Assembly: GCA_001771065.1 (NCBI GenBank)
Contig: MESQ01000062.1
Location: 1 to 47,686, forward strand
Source: Burkholderiales bacterium RIFOXYD12_FULL_59_19
Lineage (GTDB): Bacteria > Pseudomonadota > Gammaproteobacteria > Burkholderiales > Burkholderiaceae_C
Length of the DNA: 47,686 nucleotides
Reading direction: 5' to 3'
A program made the position numbers and the translations under genes. The notes beneath the pieces were generated by a model. The model had not been told where the DNA came from. It searched no databases and worked only from the letters and a program-made list of their open reading frames with translations. Position 1 is the first letter of the stretch. The number at the start of each line of letters is the position of its first letter. Shown piece after piece: positions 17,731 through 26,060 of the stretch.

Positions 17731-17772
17731 ATCACTCTGTTCGGGGTATGCCAAAACATGTAGCAAAAGTAA

Positions 17773-17789
17773 ACTCGAATCCGTCGAGT
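17773..17789. promoter_or_regulatory. Inverted repeat upstream of the FeeM-like gene
   Basis: ACTCGA-ATCCG-TCGAGT is a perfect 6-bp inverted repeat with a 5-base spacer, 55 bases before the start codon. It could be a regulator operator. No clear -10/-35 pair could be assigned around it. Confidence 0.3.
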
Positions 17790-17844
17790 GGGTCAGTTCG
17801 GCCCATGAGGCTTGTTCAACTCAACTTTTGCAAGGAATCTCACC

Positions 17845-18633
17845 ATGTTTCACCACGCCACCGCCACCGCCACTGCCGCCAACACTTTCAGTTTCGACAC
17901 GCTGCCATCCGCTCTGACCGCACCGATGGCGCTCACCCTGCCCGAAGAGCTGCTTCCGTTCACCGTCCGACTGGTACGCAACGAAGCCGATTTAAACAAA
18001 GCCGTACAGATTCGCCACGCGGCTTATGCCCGCCATCTGCCGGACTTTGCGGAAACACTCAAGATAGCCGAAACCGATGATGTTGAAAACGGTGTGGTGG
18101 TGTTGTTGGCAGAGTCCAAGGTGGATGGTTCACCGCTGGGCACCATGCGCATCCAGACCAACCAGTACAAACCGCTGAGTCTGGAACAGTCGATCGCGTT
18201 GCCCGAGTGGCTGAAGGCTCGGCCATTGGCTGAGGCCACCCGCCTGGGTGTCACCAATGAGAAAGGCGGACGCCTGGTCACCACCGTGCTGTTCAAGGCC
18301 TATTTCCAATATTGCCAGCAAACCGGCATTGAATGGATGGTGATCACTGCACGCTCCCCGGTTGACCGCACCTATGACCGCCTCATGTTCAACGATGTCT
18401 TTCCAGAAGCCGGCTACATCCCGATTCACCACGTCGGCAACCTGCCGCACCGCGTGATGTCATTCAATGTCGAAACAGCAGAAGAACGCTGGGCCGCAGC
18501 GAAACATCCGATGTTTAACTTTATCTTCCGCACGACACATCCAGACATCCAACTCGATAGTACACGTCAGCGCTTTCACACATCGATGGATTTGTCAACG
18601 TTCCAAGCCCGCAACGAAATGCTTCCCATGTGA
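17845..18633 (+). CDS. N-acyl amino acid synthase FeeM-like acyltransferase
   Basis: This 262-residue protein resembles the FeeM-type N-acyl amino acid synthases, GNAT-fold enzymes related to LuxI autoinducer synthases that join an acyl group from acyl-ACP to an amino acid such as tyrosine. Supporting segments are VRLVRNEADLNKAVQIRHAAY near 42-62, the beta-strand block LLAESKVDGSPLGTMRI near 91-107, EATRLGVTNEKGG near 138-150, and ARSPVDRTYDRLMFNDVFPEAGY. The first 35 residues are Thr/Ala-rich and probably disordered. ATG 17845 has AAGGA about 9 bases upstream; an in-frame TTG at 17812 lacks one. It is followed 128 bases on by a cyclic-di-GMP sensor. The product is unknown. Confidence 0.75.
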   Translation: MFHHATATATAANTFSFDTLPSALTAPMALTLPEELLPFTVRLVRNEADLNKAVQIRHAAYARHLPDFAETLKIAETDDVENGVVVLLAESKVDGSPLGTMRIQTNQYKPLSLEQSIALPEWLKARPLAEATRLGVTNEKGGRLVTTVLFKAYFQYCQQTGIEWMVITARSPVDRTYDRLMFNDVFPEAGYIPIHHVGNLPHRVMSFNVETAEERWAAAKHPMFNFIFRTTHPDIQLDSTRQRFHTSMDLSTFQARNEMLPM

Positions 18634-18640
18634 GTTGGTG

Positions 18641-18676
18641 GGGTCGGGGTTTATTCATTGCAGCAACACCCGACCC
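18641..18676 (+). other. Hairpin after the FeeM-like gene
   Basis: GGGTCGGG (18641-18648) pairs with CCCGACCC (18669-18676) across a 20-base loop, eight bases after the stop codon. There is no T-run, so it may act as a Rho-dependent or weak terminator, or an mRNA 3' stabiliser, separating this gene from the sensor gene. Confidence 0.35.
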
Positions 18677-18761
18677 ATCCCATGCCACGACTCTCCTCGG
18701 CATGCAGAAACGCACGGTCAGCCTTATCATCTGAGGGTCGAATTGGAATACTAAGTAAGCA

Positions 18762-21755
18762 ATGAACAAAATGCCAACATCATCCAGGTTTTCCCTAAAG
18801 CGGATTGAACCACTTAACCAAAGCCTGGATCAGTTGCTGTATGTCTTTTTGACCTACGCGCTACTCGTGGTCATCGGAGCGCTGTCATTGGTGGCGCTGT
18901 TTGTCTGGCCATCACAATACCCCGTCAGTGAACCCCAACAACTTCCAATCCGGGTGGTACAAGAATCATCCGGGGCCATGGCGCCAGCAGAAGCCCTTGC
19001 CCGGTTACAAGAACGCCCCTTCAGCCCATTCCACGACACCCGACTTTCAGAAGCCCCCGTCTGGTTTTTTTTCGTGGTTCCCAAGGACGCCGAAAAAACG
19101 CCGTTAATAATCGAATTTCCCTCGCGCCATGCCATGGACATCGCGTGCTGGGATGCCAGCACGCTGAGACCACTGGACAGCGGCAACCGCCTGGGTGCGA
19201 CAGCGGGTATCTCCACGATCAAAGCAGGTTTCGAGCTTGAACTAAGTCCGGCCCTGAACGATGATGTACGGGTGCTCTGCCGCAGCAGCGCCATTGGCCC
19301 GGCCCGGCTTACCGTCCTGAAATGGCATGCTACAGACTCGAAAGTTTCTGCGCTGGAGTTCCACCGCAAATCGGGGCTTCTGGATGGCGGCATTTTGATA
19401 TTGGCGGGCTTCGTCCTGGTCACAGCCCTGATCAACCGCAATGGTCTTTACCTTTTGTTCGCGGTTTGGCTTGTGATGAATTTGCGGATGGCCTCGCTGT
19501 CTGCAGGCTGGGATACGCAATGGTTAGGTAACACCATACCGCTGGACTGGTTGCCACGACTTCGGGCCATGACCTTAGCTTTTTACTATGTACTGACTGT
19601 GACCCTTTTTAAAGTGCTATTTCGCGACGACTTGACCAAAGCGGGAACGATGTTGCCATTCAAGTTCGTGCAATGGTCATGTTTGCCACTTTTACTTTTG
19701 TCCGTTTTATTGGTCTACCGGTCATTTTTGCCCGTTATTTGGGTTCTAACCGGCTTAGGCGTTGTTGTTCTGGTGTACTACCTCATACAAATTTTGCAGA
19801 AAACACGATCAAGGGTGGCCATGTGGTACAGCGCTTCGATCACGATTACCCTCGTCGCCAGTCTTTACGAAGTTCTTGCAGCAGCATTAGGCATCAAAGG
19901 TTTGATTGGATCAGTCAACAGCGTCACCGCCACTTTGTCGTCAAGCCTATTGGCCGCTCTGGCGATTGCCGAACATATGCGACAGGAGCATGAACAACAT
20001 CTGCAAGTGCAGGCCGAACTGGCGCACACGTTCGAGGCCATGCCCATAGGACTGTTTACCCTTGACCAGCACGGCCGGTTCCTGAGCGCCAACCCGGCCC
20101 TGCTCAAGATGCTGGGCCCCAATGTTCTTACCAATGAGGGCAATAGCTGGCAGCGCTATTTTGCAGACGGCGCCTGGACTCGTTTGCATCAAATGGTGTT
20201 CAACAAAAGCCAGGGCGAGATGGAAATCGATGGTGGAACAGCCCCTGGGTCTGCGACCCCAAAGCGTTTTCTCGTCAAGGCAACGCTGGCGCGAGACAAG
20301 ATCGAGGGCTCATTGCAGGACATCACAGAAAAATCCAGGGCCACTGCCGAACTGGAATTTCTCGCCAGCCATGATCCATTGACCAAAATATTGAACCGGC
20401 GCGGTATCGAAAAGGCGCTCAGCGATGCCATCGCGAGTCAGTCCGAAGGTCAGCCACTGGCAGTGGCCTACCTTGACCTTGATCGTTTCAAGCTCATCAA
20501 CGACCTGTTTGGCCATGGCACCGGCAATGAAGTTTTGCAACAGGTGTGCGGGCGCGTTTCGAACATGCTGTCAAGCGAATTTGATTTCGGACGTGTCGGC
20601 GGCGATGAGTTCATCATTGTTTTTCCGGCGACGCCGATCACCCTGGGCTCGGTGATCTGCCGCAGCCTGATCGACGTTCTTGGCAATCATGCCTACCAGG
20701 TGGGCGACAACGCCTTCAACGTGCGCTGCTCGATCGGACTGGTCGAAGTCAGCCCCGGCATGCAGTTCAACGATGTCATGTCAACGGCTGACCGGGCATG
20801 CCGCGAGGCCAAGAGCACCAGCGGCACCGGCCTGGTGGTGTACGAAAAGCATGCCGCGGCATTTCAGCAGCACGAGGCCGAACTGAAATTGATCGCCCTG
20901 CTCGCCACCCCGTCTGCCACTGACGGCCTGTACCTCGAAATGCAACCCATCATGTCGCTCACGGCGCCGCATGCATCACTCAATTTCGAGGTGCTGCTGC
21001 GTATGCGCGACCCGCAAGGCAAGCAGGTCAACACCGAGCACCTGATCAAGGCAGGCGAAGCCAGTGGCCGCATGAGCATGATTGACCGCTGGGTCCTGAC
21101 CACCACGCTGGCCTGGCTCAACGCGCATGAGTCGCAAATGAAAACCACCCAATTCGTCTGCATCAATTTAAGCGGTGCCTCCCTCAACGACGAAAAATTC
21201 CTGAGCGAGATTTACGCCATGCTGGAGCAAAACCCGCATCTGCTTGGCAAGCTGTGTCTTGAAATCACCGAAAGCGTGGCCTTGCACGATCTGGACAATA
21301 CCCGCCGCTTTGTGGACAGGGTGCGGGGCTATGGCGCCAAGGTGGCGCTGGACGACTTCGGCGCGGGTTACACCTCGTTTTCTTATCTGAAGGAGTTCAA
21401 GGCCGACCTGCTCAAGATCGATGGCAGCTTCATTGTCAACATGAACCAGCATCCGGCCAACATCGCCATCGTCGAAGCCATCGTCAGCCTCGCCAACAAC
21501 CTGGGCATGAAGGTGATCGCCGAATGGGCCGAGGACAATGCCACGGTGGAAATGCTGGCAGAGATTGGTGTCGATTATGTGCAGGGCTTTGCCGTGGCGC
21601 GCTCACAGCACCCTGACAAGCTGCTCACAGCCGAGTCGTCGGCCAGCTTCATTCAAGACGAGGAACTGGCCCACTACGTTGGACTGATTGGCAAGGCCAG
21701 GCAACTGCAACCCAAAATAGATTTATTTTCCGATGTGCCCCGTAAGGTGCACTGA
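18762..21755 (+). CDS. 7TM-DISM-like sensor with PAS, GGDEF and EAL domains
   Basis: A 997-residue inner-membrane cyclic-di-GMP enzyme. Order: transmembrane helix (about 25-48), extracytoplasmic jelly-roll-like domain similar to 7TMR-DISMED2 (about 55-195), about seven helices (about 205-400), PAS (FEAMPIGLFTLDQHGRFLSA near 424), GGDEF (about 520-690) and EAL (about 715-975). The GGDEF motif is intact (GRVGGDEFIIVF near 613-624) with DRFKLINDLFGHG. The product-inhibition RxxD site is not present (SEFD instead). The EAL domain keeps its key acidic residues: EVLLR near 743, LEITES, LDDFGAGYTS, LKIDGSF and YVQGF. So it may both make and degrade cyclic-di-GMP. ATG 18762 has only a weak upstream site. 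It follows the FeeM-like gene and is convergent with the next gene. Confidence 0.88.
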   Translation: MNKMPTSSRFSLKRIEPLNQSLDQLLYVFLTYALLVVIGALSLVALFVWPSQYPVSEPQQLPIRVVQESSGAMAPAEALARLQERPFSPFHDTRLSEAPVWFFFVVPKDAEKTPLIIEFPSRHAMDIACWDASTLRPLDSGNRLGATAGISTIKAGFELELSPALNDDVRVLCRSSAIGPARLTVLKWHATDSKVSALEFHRKSGLLDGGILILAGFVLVTALINRNGLYLLFAVWLVMNLRMASLSAGWDTQWLGNTIPLDWLPRLRAMTLAFYYVLTVTLFKVLFRDDLTKAGTMLPFKFVQWSCLPLLLLSVLLVYRSFLPVIWVLTGLGVVVLVYYLIQILQKTRSRVAMWYSASITITLVASLYEVLAAALGIKGLIGSVNSVTATLSSSLLAALAIAEHMRQEHEQHLQVQAELAHTFEAMPIGLFTLDQHGRFLSANPALLKMLGPNVLTNEGNSWQRYFADGAWTRLHQMVFNKSQGEMEIDGGTAPGSATPKRFLVKATLARDKIEGSLQDITEKSRATAELEFLASHDPLTKILNRRGIEKALSDAIASQSEGQPLAVAYLDLDRFKLINDLFGHGTGNEVLQQVCGRVSNMLSSEFDFGRVGGDEFIIVFPATPITLGSVICRSLIDVLGNHAYQVGDNAFNVRCSIGLVEVSPGMQFNDVMSTADRACREAKSTSGTGLVVYEKHAAAFQQHEAELKLIALLATPSATDGLYLEMQPIMSLTAPHASLNFEVLLRMRDPQGKQVNTEHLIKAGEASGRMSMIDRWVLTTTLAWLNAHESQMKTTQFVCINLSGASLNDEKFLSEIYAMLEQNPHLLGKLCLEITESVALHDLDNTRRFVDRVRGYGAKVALDDFGAGYTSFSYLKEFKADLLKIDGSFIVNMNQHPANIAIVEAIVSLANNLGMKVIAEWAEDNATVEMLAEIGVDYVQGFAVARSQHPDKLLTAESSASFIQDEELAHYVGLIGKARQLQPKIDLFSDVPRKVH

Positions 21756-21772
21756 CGCCGGCACAGACCGAC

Positions 21773-22555
21773 TCAAAGCCGTACCGGGCGTTTCTCGATG
21801 AACGCCTGAACGCCCTCCAAAGCGGATTCATCCATCATGTTGCAGGCCATGGTTTGCGCTGCATCGTCGTAGGCCGCCTCGATGCCGGTTTCAAGCTGGC
21901 GGTAGAACAGGCGCTTGCCCAAGGCGACCGCCACGCGTGGCTTGGCGACGATGCTGGCCACCAGGCGTTCCACCTCGGCGTCCAGGTCTTCAAGCGCGGT
22001 AACGCGGTTGATCAGGCCCTGATTCAAGGCCTGCTCGGCGCTGATGAATTCGCCCGTGACCAGCATTTCGAACGCCGCCTTGCGTCCGATGTTGCGTGCC
22101 AGCGCCACACTGGGAGTGGCGCAAAACAGGCCCAAATTGATGCCGTTGACGGCGAACCTGGCGCTGTTGGCAGCCACGGCCAGATCGCACATGGCGACCA
22201 GCTGGCAACCGGCAGCGGCGGCGACAGCGTGCACCCGCGCAATCACCGGCACCGGCAGTTGCTGGATCGCCATCATCACGCGTCCGCACTGTCGAAACAG
22301 GCTCTGGTAGTAGGCCAGCGACGGCTCGGCGCGCATTTCCTTCAGGTCGTGACCAGCGCAAAACGCCTTGCCGGCAGCAGCCAGCACGACCACGCGCACC
22401 GTGTCATCCTGGGCAATGTGATTGAGCTCGCCTTGCAAGGACGCCAGCAACGCTTCGGACAGCGCATTGAACGCCGTCGGACGATTCAGTGTCAGGGTGA
22501 CGACACCGCGCGCATCGCGGCTTGTCAGGATCAGAGGTTCTGCGACAGGGTTCAT
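21773..22555 (-). CDS. Crotonase-fold protein, ECHDC3-like enoyl-CoA hydratase family
   Basis: The 260-residue protein is a crotonase superfamily member that would bind an acyl-CoA. The oxyanion-hole segments are present: AFCAGHDLKEM near 64-74 and VAAAAGCQLVAMCDLAVA near 111-128. However, the two glutamates that hydrate enoyl-CoA in the classical enzyme are replaced, by Gln118 and by Asn140 in FAVNGINLGLFC. That pattern, and the LGLFCATPSVALAR block, match the ECHDC3 group, whose reaction is poorly defined. I chose ATG 22555 (MNPVAEP), with AGGATA upstream; a longer frame to a GTG would add 49 non-family residues. It lies about 12 bases downstream of the CoA-binding protein gene, in an operon. 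Confidence 0.85.
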   Translation of the reverse strand: MNPVAEPLILTSRDARGVVTLTLNRPTAFNALSEALLASLQGELNHIAQDDTVRVVVLAAAGKAFCAGHDLKEMRAEPSLAYYQSLFRQCGRVMMAIQQLPVPVIARVHAVAAAAGCQLVAMCDLAVAANSARFAVNGINLGLFCATPSVALARNIGRKAAFEMLVTGEFISAEQALNQGLINRVTALEDLDAEVERLVASIVAKPRVAVALGKRLFYRQLETGIEAAYDDAAQTMACNMMDESALEGVQAFIEKRPVRL

Positions 22556-22566
22556 GATAGGTATCC

Positions 22567-23001
22567 TCAGCCAAGCTGCCCCGCGCCACCCAAGCGCGCA
22601 TGTTCGATCTTGATGCACAAGTTCATCACCGAGTCCAGGCCAGACGCGCGCGCCAGCGCGTCGGCCTCGTGGTTGGTCACGCCGATTTGCTGCCACAGGC
22701 ACTTGGCGCCAATCTGCACCGCCTGCTCGGCAATGGGTAACACGTCTTCGGTGCGCCGAAACACATCGACCATGTCCACCGCAAACGGGATGTCGGTCAA
22801 GCTGGCGTAGCAGGGCTCACCCAGAATCGCCTGACCCGCTGCGGCATAACGCGGATTTACCGGGACGATGCGAAAACCGTGCTGCTGCATGTACTGGGCC
22901 ACCCGAAAACTCGGGCGATCAGGCTCAGTCGACAGGCCCACCACGGCAATGGTGCAAGGCAGGCGCAGCAGGAGGCGCAGGGGGAGGGTGTCTGTATTCA
23001 T
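22567..23001 (-). CDS. CoA-binding domain protein (YccU type)
   Basis: A 144-residue stand-alone Rossmann-type CoA-binding protein of the YccU group, related to the N-terminal domain of succinyl-CoA synthetase alpha. Visible motifs are IAVVGLSTEPDRPSFRVAQYMQQ near 18-40 and IVPVNPRY near 45-52, followed by VDMVDVFRR and the terminal NLCIKIEHARL. The biochemical role of this family is not settled; CoA binding is the usual assignment. It is the first gene of a two-gene minus-strand operon with the crotonase-fold gene, and is divergent from glmU with about 100 bases between the starts. Confidence 0.88.
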   Translation of the reverse strand: MNTDTLPLRLLLRLPCTIAVVGLSTEPDRPSFRVAQYMQQHGFRIVPVNPRYAAAGQAILGEPCYASLTDIPFAVDMVDVFRRTEDVLPIAEQAVQIGAKCLWQQIGVTNHEADALARASGLDSVMNLCIKIEHARLGGAGQLG

Positions 23002-23101
23002 GGCTTGTTTTCCTTTACTGCCATTTTGTCACCTGGCAAGACCCACCCGCCTCGGTAGCGATAATCCAGACCAGATTACTCATTGTGCAATGGAGCAACT
23101 C

Positions 23102-24526
23102 ATGACAGGGAATTCAAACAACAACACGACACCGGCGGTGGATGTCGTCATCATGGCGGCCGGCAAGGGCACGCGCATGAAAAGCAAGCTACCCAAAGTC
23201 TTGCACCAACTGGCCGGGCGCGCTCTGGTGCAGCATGTGGTCGACACTGCGGCGGCCTTGTCGGCGCGCCAGGTGACGGTAGTCACCGGCCATGGTGCCG
23301 ATGAGGTGGAAGCGGTACTGAAGGCCAGCAACAACGGCGCGTTTGTGCTGAATTTTGTGCGCCAGGAGCCCCAGCTGGGCACCGGCCACGCGGTGCAGCA
23401 AGCCGTGCCGGTGCTGCAGGACGATGGTGTGGTGGTTATCCTCTCGGGCGACGTGCCTTTGACGCAGGCCGACACCTTGCAACAGCTCATTGCCGCCAGT
23501 GCGGGCAGCCAACTGGCCTTGCTAACCATTGATTTTGCCAACCCCACGGGTTACGGGCGCATTGTGCGCACGGGCGATGCGGTGCAGGCCATCGTGGAGC
23601 AAAAAGACGCCACACCAGAGCAACTGGCCCTCACCGAGGTCTACAGCGGCATCATGGCTGCGCCTGCACTGCAGCTCAAGCGCTGGCTGGCGCGGCTTGA
23701 CAACCAGAATGCCCAGGGCGAGTATTACCTGACCCAGATCGTGGCCTTTGCCGTGGCGGACGGTGTGCCGGTGGTGGCGCACAAAATGACCGATGCCGTC
23801 CAGGTGGCCGGTGTCAACAGCCCGGTGCAACTGGCCGAACTGGAGCGCGCCTACCAGCAGCGCCTGGCGGTGCAGTTGATGGAGCAAGGGGTGCGCCTGG
23901 CCGACCCGGCGCGCCTGGATGTGCGCGGCAAGCTGCACTGTGCACAGGATGTGTCGATCGACGTGAACTGTGTCTTTGAAGGCGAGGTCACGCTGGGTGA
24001 AGGTGTGCACGTGGGCGCCAACTGCGTCATCCGCAACGCCAGCATTGCCGCGGGCGCCGTGATTCACCCGTTCACCCACATCGAGGGCGGCAAACCGGGC
24101 AGCAAGGACGCGGTGGAGGTAGGCGTTGGCGCCCTGATCGGCCCGTTTGCACGCCTGCGCCCCGGTGCCAAACTGGGGGCCGAGGTGCACATCGGTAACT
24201 TTGTCGAAGTCAAGAATTCCACCCTGGCCAAAGGCGCCAAAGCCAACCACCTGGCCTACCTGGGCGACGCCACAGTGGGCGAGCGCGTCAACTATGGTGC
24301 CGGCTCCATCACCGCCAACTACGACGGCGCTTTCAAGCACCGCACCATCATTGAGGCCGACGCCCACATTGGCAGCAACTGCGTGCTGATTGCACCCGTG
24401 ACCATTGGCGCTGGTGGCACGGTGGGGGGTGGCTCAACGCTGACCAAAGACACCGCGCCGCTGGCCTTGACGGTGGCACGCGGGCGCCAGATCAGCATCA
24501 CCAATTGGAAACGGCCGAGCAAATGA
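23102..24526 (+). CDS. glmU: Bifunctional UDP-N-acetylglucosamine pyrophosphorylase / glucosamine-1-phosphate N-acetyltransferase GlmU
   Basis: GlmU acetylates glucosamine-1-phosphate and joins it to UTP, giving UDP-GlcNAc for peptidoglycan and lipopolysaccharide. The 474-residue protein has the nucleotidyltransferase signature MAAGKGTRMKSKLPKVLH near residues 18-35, GTGHAVQQA, and GDVPL. From about 265 there is a left-handed parallel beta helix of hexapeptide repeats carrying RPGAKLGAEVHIGNFVEVKNS and the acetyltransferase segment NHLAYLGDATVG. I chose ATG 23102 because GGAG lies 8-11 bases upstream; an in-frame ATG at 23090 overlaps that site. glmS, which makes its precursor, is 1.5 kb downstream. 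Confidence 0.96.
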   Translation: MTGNSNNNTTPAVDVVIMAAGKGTRMKSKLPKVLHQLAGRALVQHVVDTAAALSARQVTVVTGHGADEVEAVLKASNNGAFVLNFVRQEPQLGTGHAVQQAVPVLQDDGVVVILSGDVPLTQADTLQQLIAASAGSQLALLTIDFANPTGYGRIVRTGDAVQAIVEQKDATPEQLALTEVYSGIMAAPALQLKRWLARLDNQNAQGEYYLTQIVAFAVADGVPVVAHKMTDAVQVAGVNSPVQLAELERAYQQRLAVQLMEQGVRLADPARLDVRGKLHCAQDVSIDVNCVFEGEVTLGEGVHVGANCVIRNASIAAGAVIHPFTHIEGGKPGSKDAVEVGVGALIGPFARLRPGAKLGAEVHIGNFVEVKNSTLAKGAKANHLAYLGDATVGERVNYGAGSITANYDGAFKHRTIIEADAHIGSNCVLIAPVTIGAGGTVGGGSTLTKDTAPLALTVARGRQISITNWKRPSK

Positions 24527-24529
24527 ACG

Positions 24530-25018
24530 TTACGGCAACGGCACCCGTGCGCCAAATTTGCTGCGCTTGATGCTGAAAAACGTCTTGACGTTGCGCACGT
24601 TGGCGTCAAACGTGAACAGCCGTTGCGTCAGCGCCAGGTAGTCGGGCATGTCACGCGCGTGCACCACCAGGCAAAAGTCCGGCCCGGGGGACACGCGGTA
24701 ACACTGCTGCACCGCGTCGTCCTGCGCCACCTTGAACTCAAACGCCTCCAGTGCGGCCTGGTCCTGTCGGTCCAGCGTGATCTCTACCACGGCACACAGG
24801 CCGTGACCAATGATGGGGGCCAGGGCATCCACGCTGAGCACCGCAATTTCACGCTCGATCAAGCCCGCCTCAAACAGGCGCTTGACGCGCCGCAGGCAAG
24901 TGGGCGGCGACACATGCACCCGCTCGGCCAGCGCCTGGTTGCTCAGCGACGCATCAGTTTGGAGGCGCTCCAGCAACTGCAGGTCAATGGCATCAAGTTC
25001 AGGTTGTACTGCGCGCAT
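24530..25018 (-). CDS. Lrp/AsnC family transcriptional regulator
   Basis: A 162-residue regulator with an N-terminal helix-turn-helix (LDAIDLQLLERLQTDASLSNQALAERVHVSPPT split across about residues 8-40) and a C-terminal RAM/ACT-like ligand domain (about 70-150), the Lrp/AsnC plan. Such proteins bind DNA as dimers to octamers and respond to amino acids. ATG 25018 has AGGGAG 7-12 bases upstream; an alternative TTG at 25033 overlaps that site and is less likely. It sits 15 bases after an EamA exporter gene on the same strand, and probably controls it, as AsnC-type regulators often control neighbouring amino acid exporters. It converges on glmU with a 3-base gap. Confidence 0.9.
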   Translation of the reverse strand: MRAVQPELDAIDLQLLERLQTDASLSNQALAERVHVSPPTCLRRVKRLFEAGLIEREIAVLSVDALAPIIGHGLCAVVEITLDRQDQAALEAFEFKVAQDDAVQQCYRVSPGPDFCLVVHARDMPDYLALTQRLFTFDANVRNVKTFFSIKRSKFGARVPLP

Positions 25019-25033
25019 GTCAAGCTCCCTCAA

Positions 25034-25924
25034 TCAGCGGCGTTGCCAGCGCCGTGCCCACCACGGCCACAGCAGGTTCAGCGCCAAGCCCAGCATCACC
25101 AGCATAGCGGCCAGCAATTTCCAGCCCGGCAGGCCCTCACCCAGCCACAGTGCCGAGCCGCCCATGCCAAACAGCGGCACCAGCAGGGCCATGGGTGTGA
25201 TGGTGGCCGCCGAGTAGCGCGACAGCAGCCAGCCCCAGGCTGCATAACCGAACAACGAATTGCCCCAGGCCTGCCAGGCCACCGCGGCCCAGGTGAAAAC
25301 ATCGGCCTGTTGTAAACCTGCCGCCAGGGCGTCCCAACCCTCCACCCAGAGCGACAAAGCGGCCAGTGGTGGCACGGCAAACAGGCTGGACCACACCACA
25401 TAGGCCACCATGTTGATGCGCCCGGCCGCACGCGACACCAAATTGCCACCGGCCCATGACAGCGCGGCCAGCAAAATCAACGCCAGCCCCATCGGCGTGG
25501 TGCTGCCGTCGGTGTGCGACACGATCACACCCAGACCGGCCGCGCCCAGCGCCAGCGCGACCCACTGCACCCGTTGCAGTGACTCACCCGCCATCAGCAT
25601 GGCCAGGCCAATGGTGAAAAACACCTGGGTCTGAATCACCAAGGAAGCCAGACCGGGCGAAATGTGGCCGTTCATGGCGACAAACAACAAGCCAAATTGG
25701 CCCACACCAATCAACAAACCATAGGCCGCCAGGTTACGCCAGGGCACAGCCGGCCGAGGCAAGAAGAACACCATCGGCAGCAGCACCACCACAAAACGCA
25801 GGGTGGCAAACAGCAAGGGCGGCATCTGCCCCAAAGCCAGCTTGATGACCACAAAGTTGGTGCCCCACACCGCCACCACAGCCAGTGCCAAAAGGAAGTG
25901 CCGCAGCGATAGTGATGTTTTCAT
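25034..25924 (-). CDS. EamA/DMT family transporter
   Basis: The 296-residue inner-membrane protein has ten hydrophobic segments in two EamA repeats. The first opens with LALAVVAVWGTNFVVIKLAL, typical of the drug/metabolite transporter superfamily (YdcZ/RhaT/EamA group), and the second half begins near ILLAALSWAGGNLVSRAAG at about residue 150. Members export amino acids or other metabolites. The neighbouring Lrp-type regulator, 15 bases downstream in the same operon, suggests an amino acid or derivative as substrate. The start at 25924 lies in a very AT-rich intergenic region with a candidate operator. Substrate not determined. Confidence 0.88.
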   Translation of the reverse strand: MKTSLSLRHFLLALAVVAVWGTNFVVIKLALGQMPPLLFATLRFVVVLLPMVFFLPRPAVPWRNLAAYGLLIGVGQFGLLFVAMNGHISPGLASLVIQTQVFFTIGLAMLMAGESLQRVQWVALALGAAGLGVIVSHTDGSTTPMGLALILLAALSWAGGNLVSRAAGRINMVAYVVWSSLFAVPPLAALSLWVEGWDALAAGLQQADVFTWAAVAWQAWGNSLFGYAAWGWLLSRYSAATITPMALLVPLFGMGGSALWLGEGLPGWKLLAAMLVMLGLALNLLWPWWARRWQRR

Positions 25925-25942
25925 TCAAAAATACTTTATTAT

Positions 25943-25959
25943 TGAAATAAATAATTTCA
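25943..25959. promoter_or_regulatory. Palindromic candidate operator for the eamA-lrp operon
   Basis: TGAAAT-AAATA-ATTTCA is a perfect 6-bp inverted repeat with an AT-only spacer, set between the candidate -10 (25967-25972) and the eamA start codon. AT-rich palindromes of this size are typical of Lrp/AsnC sites, and the regulator is encoded in the same operon, so autoregulation is a reasonable inference. Confidence 0.5.
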
Positions 25960-25966
25960 TTTTTTT

Positions 25967-25972
25967 ATTATA
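25967..25972 (-). promoter_or_regulatory. Candidate -10 box for eamA-lrp
   Basis: On the minus strand this hexamer reads TATAAT, a perfect sigma-70 -10 match. The -35 region 16-20 bases upstream is poor (TGAATT or TTGTGA), which would fit a regulated promoter. Confidence 0.45.
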
Positions 25973-26000
25973 GAAATTTAAGTTCATAAAATTCACAAAA

Positions 26001-26032
26001 TTGACAACCTATTTCACACATGGACTTTTAAC
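26001..26032 (+). promoter_or_regulatory. Candidate sigma-70 promoter of glmS
   Basis: TTGACA at 26001-26006 is a perfect -35 match. The -10 is weaker: TTTAAC or CTTTTA around 26025-26032, with a spacer of 18-20 bases. It is in the right position for the glmS start at 26061, which has AGGAG 6-10 bases upstream. Confidence 0.4.
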
Positions 26033-26060
26033 ATGGCAGGCTTCACTTCAGGAGTTTCCC

